DNA of 7,386 bases. Origin: CAYPZU01 sp964415395 (GTDB lineage: Bacteria; Chlamydiota; Chlamydiia; Chlamydiales; SM23-39). Of this stretch, positions 5,926-7,386 are shown one piece after another (within the stretch, counting starts at the first letter, position 1; every line of letters begins with the position of its first letter). The DNA lies in contig CAYPZU010000087.1 of NCBI GenBank assembly GCA_964415395.1, positions 1-7,386 of the forward strand. Direction: 5' to 3'. The notes beneath the pieces are model-generated. The model worked only from the letters and a program-made list of their open reading frames with translations, was not told the origin of the DNA and searched no databases. The position numbers and the translations under genes were made by a program.

Positions 5926-6696
5926 TTACCGTTCGCGATGCCAGAAGGCTTCGCGCAGCTCGACGATCGCCCAATGGAACATTTTGACGTGATCCTGGAC
6001 GAAGATCCAGCGGAGAGCGCGCCAAAGGCCGAAATGGCGGTAGAGAATCCGGCACGTCTCGTTCGCATACCCGATCACATCCGCGGCGCGGGGTCTGCGC
6101 GGTTCTGAATCGGTGATCACGCGGCGGCTGTAGACAGCTCTTAAATCTCTCCTGGCAAACAACTTGCAAAAGAAATCAAAGGCGGGCCGATGGGAGAGAT
6201 GGGGAAGGAACCCTCCCATTTCCTGAACCGCTTTTCTTGAAAACCAGGCGGACCGGAAAGAGGTTCCTTTATGAAGAAGATCGAGATTCAGGGAAAAACT
6301 GACCGCGCGGGGCGCTTCATGCGGGTGCCGGAGCAGAAAGCCCGAGTAGACGAGATGAGGCTCGCCGGTCTCCTGGATCAGTTCGGACAGGTAGCTTAGG
6401 CCGTGAGGGGAAATATATCGATCCCCCGGCTCAAGGAATTGAACGTAAGGAGCCCGGGCGGCTTCAAGACCCAGGTTCATCAGCTCGCCGAGCCGCCGGC
6501 CCGAGCCATCGCGGACCCGGATCGGAAGGTCTGGATACCTTTCAGCCAAATCGGAAAGGCGGCCGGATCCTTCGCCATCGAGCAAAACCACCTCGAAGGC
6601 GCCCTGCTCCTGCCCGCCCAGAGAGTCGAGCGTCAGCGGCAGAAGATGCCTGTCTTTCTGAACCAAAACAGCCAGTGTAAATAAACACCCTTTCAT
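5926..6696 (-). CDS. Family 2 (GT-A fold) glycosyltransferase
   Basis: The 256-residue protein follows the GT2 layout. There is an N-terminal strand and helix with LVQKDRHLLPLTLDSLGGQ (11-29), a strand FEVVLLDGEGSG (34-45) where the nucleotide-binding Asp is Asp40, then RLGELMNLGLEAARAPYVQFLEPGDRY (68-94). In the last stretch the acidic pair Glu89 and Asp92 takes the place of the DxD metal site. MGGF (160-163) followed by FDFFCKLFARRD (173-184) matches the acceptor-side region. Such enzymes transfer sugars from nucleotide donors to polysaccharide, lipid or protein; the substrate is unknown. No membrane segments or signal peptide are evident. It starts 28 bases after the secreted protein gene on the same strand. 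The ATG sits inside a small inverted repeat and has no Shine-Dalgarno sequence, so translational coupling is possible. Confidence 0.82.
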   Translation of the reverse strand: MKGCLFTLAVLVQKDRHLLPLTLDSLGGQEQGAFEVVLLDGEGSGRLSDLAERYPDLPIRVRDGSGRRLGELMNLGLEAARAPYVQFLEPGDRYISPHGLSYLSELIQETGEPHLVYSGFLLRHPHEAPRAVSFSLNLDLLHKGTSFRSAWFSRKAVQEMGGFLPHLSHRPAFDFFCKLFARRDLRAVYSRRVITDSEPRRPRAADVIGYANETCRILYRHFGLWRALRWIFVQDHVKMFHWAIVELREAFWHRER

Positions 6697-6706
6697 ACCA
6701 TGAAAG
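6690..6706 (-). promoter_or_regulatory. Inverted repeat covering the glycosyltransferase start codon
   Basis: CTTTCAT (6690-6696), spacer ACC and ATGAAAG (6700-6706) make a perfect 7-bp inverted repeat. Read on the minus strand it is CTTTCATGGTATGAAAG. The start ATG lies in the 3' arm and an out-of-frame ATG in the 5' arm. A hairpin here would bury the start codon. Confidence 0.4.
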
Positions 6707-6724
6707 TTATCTTATTCAGAGATA

Positions 6725-7375
6725 TTACGGAATGTAATTAATTGCTGTAACTTCATCCGGAGTTACAACAACATAAGCCGTTACACCCGAGGTGTAGAAA
6801 TAGGCGACGATCATCTGGGTTCCGTTTCCAATCACGGTCACTTCCTTGACGTTCTGGATCAATCCGCCAGAAAATGAGGCGTAGAAGGGGCCCGTGAGCG
6901 TCGTCTGGAGATTGACCTTGGATCTGCTTGTTTTATAAGGGGTTTGCGTCATCAGCAGGTTGACGATTTCGGAGATGTCGTAGCCCCGGTGGTTTAAGCC
7001 GATATAGATCTCCAGATCGGTCGATCCCGAGCTGAACCCGGAAGAGGGAATCGTCGTCGGCGAGTAGATCACTTCGGTGATCTGCTCGACGGGAACTACG
7101 ACGTACTGCACCTGGAAACTCGACGGAGGGAAATAGGAAATGATGAAGATCGTGCTGTAGGTCGACGCTACGATCCCCTGCACGTTCGGAATCAGCCCGT
7201 TCATCTTCGTATTGATCGCGACTTGGGAACCGGTTCCTTTGTAGGGAGAAGCCGTCAGCGTATTGAAGAGAGTGACAATATCCTTTCCAACCGTCGCCGC
7301 CTCTACAGGAAAGGAGATCGTGCTCCCAAAAGCAGTCCCTGCCAAAAACATTAAACCCAAGATCCAGATCCTCAT
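6725..7375 (-). CDS. Secreted protein of unknown function with two tandem related domains
   Basis: I do not recognise the family. The 216-residue protein begins with a signal peptide (MRIWILGLMFLAGTAFG, one Arg then a hydrophobic core, likely cut near residue 17), so it is exported across the inner membrane. The mature part consists of two similar halves, about 32-104 and 133-214. Each has a DI- and Asn-containing helix-like start, PYK (44-46; 146-148), a following Ser-x-Val and Thr-rich strand, NV (64-65; 175-176), Tyr-Phe (81-82; 192-193), YVVV (91-94; 201-204), then T-x-x-x-Y (100-104; 210-214). A Ser/Thr/Gly/Pro linker (105-120) joins them. The composition suggests beta structure and there is no membrane segment after the signal. 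The start is supported by AAGAGG five bases before the ATG. It lies upstream of the glycosyltransferase gene, possibly in one transcript. Confidence 0.8.
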   Translation of the reverse strand: MRIWILGLMFLAGTAFGSTISFPVEAATVGKDIVTLFNTLTASPYKGTGSQVAINTKMNGLIPNVQGIVASTYSTIFIISYFPPSSFQVQYVVVPVEQITEVIYSPTTIPSSGFSSGSTDLEIYIGLNHRGYDISEIVNLLMTQTPYKTSRSKVNLQTTLTGPFYASFSGGLIQNVKEVTVIGNGTQMIVAYFYTSGVTAYVVVTPDEVTAINYIP

Positions 7376-7380
7376 AACCG

Positions 7381-7386
7381 CCTCTT
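7381..7386 (-). promoter_or_regulatory. Ribosome binding site of the secreted protein gene
   Basis: The minus strand reads AAGAGG followed by CGGTT and ATG, a good Shine-Dalgarno sequence at normal spacing. It is the clearest one among the minus-strand genes and fixes the start at 7375. Confidence 0.6.

Noticed and set aside
5702..6169. Minus-strand open frame of 155 codons over the DoxX and glycosyltransferase genes
   Set aside because: It overlaps two better supported genes in other frames and has an Arg/Pro-rich composition typical of a shadow frame.
1..7386. CRISPR array, toxin-antitoxin, prophage or defence genes
   Set aside because: No regularly spaced direct repeats, integrase, transposase, nuclease or small toxin-like gene pair was seen on either strand.

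Overview
This window looks like chromosomal DNA from a member of the phylum Chlamydiae, probably an environmental lineage, because the base composition is richer in G+C by eye than the classic animal pathogens. The phylum call rests mainly on the glycogen synthase at 217-1728. It shares with the Chlamydia enzyme, as I remember it, the blocks HLHDWH, SPTYAKE, GILNGID and FEPCGLTQ followed by IGMRYGT. A CDP-alcohol phosphatidyltransferase (pgsA type) lies close by, and I recall pgsA and glgA being neighbours in Chlamydia trachomatis. This assignment is an inference from memory, not a search.

Layout. A partial tRNA-Gln(TTG) runs off the left edge on the minus strand. Divergent from it, glgA is read on the plus strand behind a short leader with a 9-bp inverted repeat. 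glgA ends at a non-coding, strongly palindromic element of about 180 bp (1739-1917). Four minus-strand genes converge on the other side of this element, in transcription order: rlmN (5322 to 4291), an AlkD-type DNA alkylation repair protein (4268 to 3603), a pgsA-type gene (3560 to 3014, broken by a run of Ns) and an extended SDR epimerase (2970 to 1924). Gaps between these genes are 22-43 bp, so they may form one operon. A 103-bp divergent region separates rlmN from a plus-strand DoxX-family membrane protein gene (5426-5923). Its stop codon is two bases from the stop of a convergent family-2 glycosyltransferase (6696 to 5926). Upstream of that, on the same strand, is a secreted protein of unknown function built from two related domains (7375 to 6725).

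Functionally this is mostly housekeeping: storage polysaccharide synthesis, rRNA/tRNA methylation, DNA repair, phospholipid synthesis, a nucleotide-sugar-type dehydrogenase/epimerase, a small membrane protein and a sugar transferase. I see no CRISPR array, transposase gene, toxin-antitoxin pair, prophage or defence cassette.

The parts worth a second look are the nested palindromic element between glgA and the epimerase, the tandem-domain secreted protein, short perfect inverted repeats just upstream of or over several start codons, and the sequence gap that artificially shifts the frame of the pgsA-type gene.
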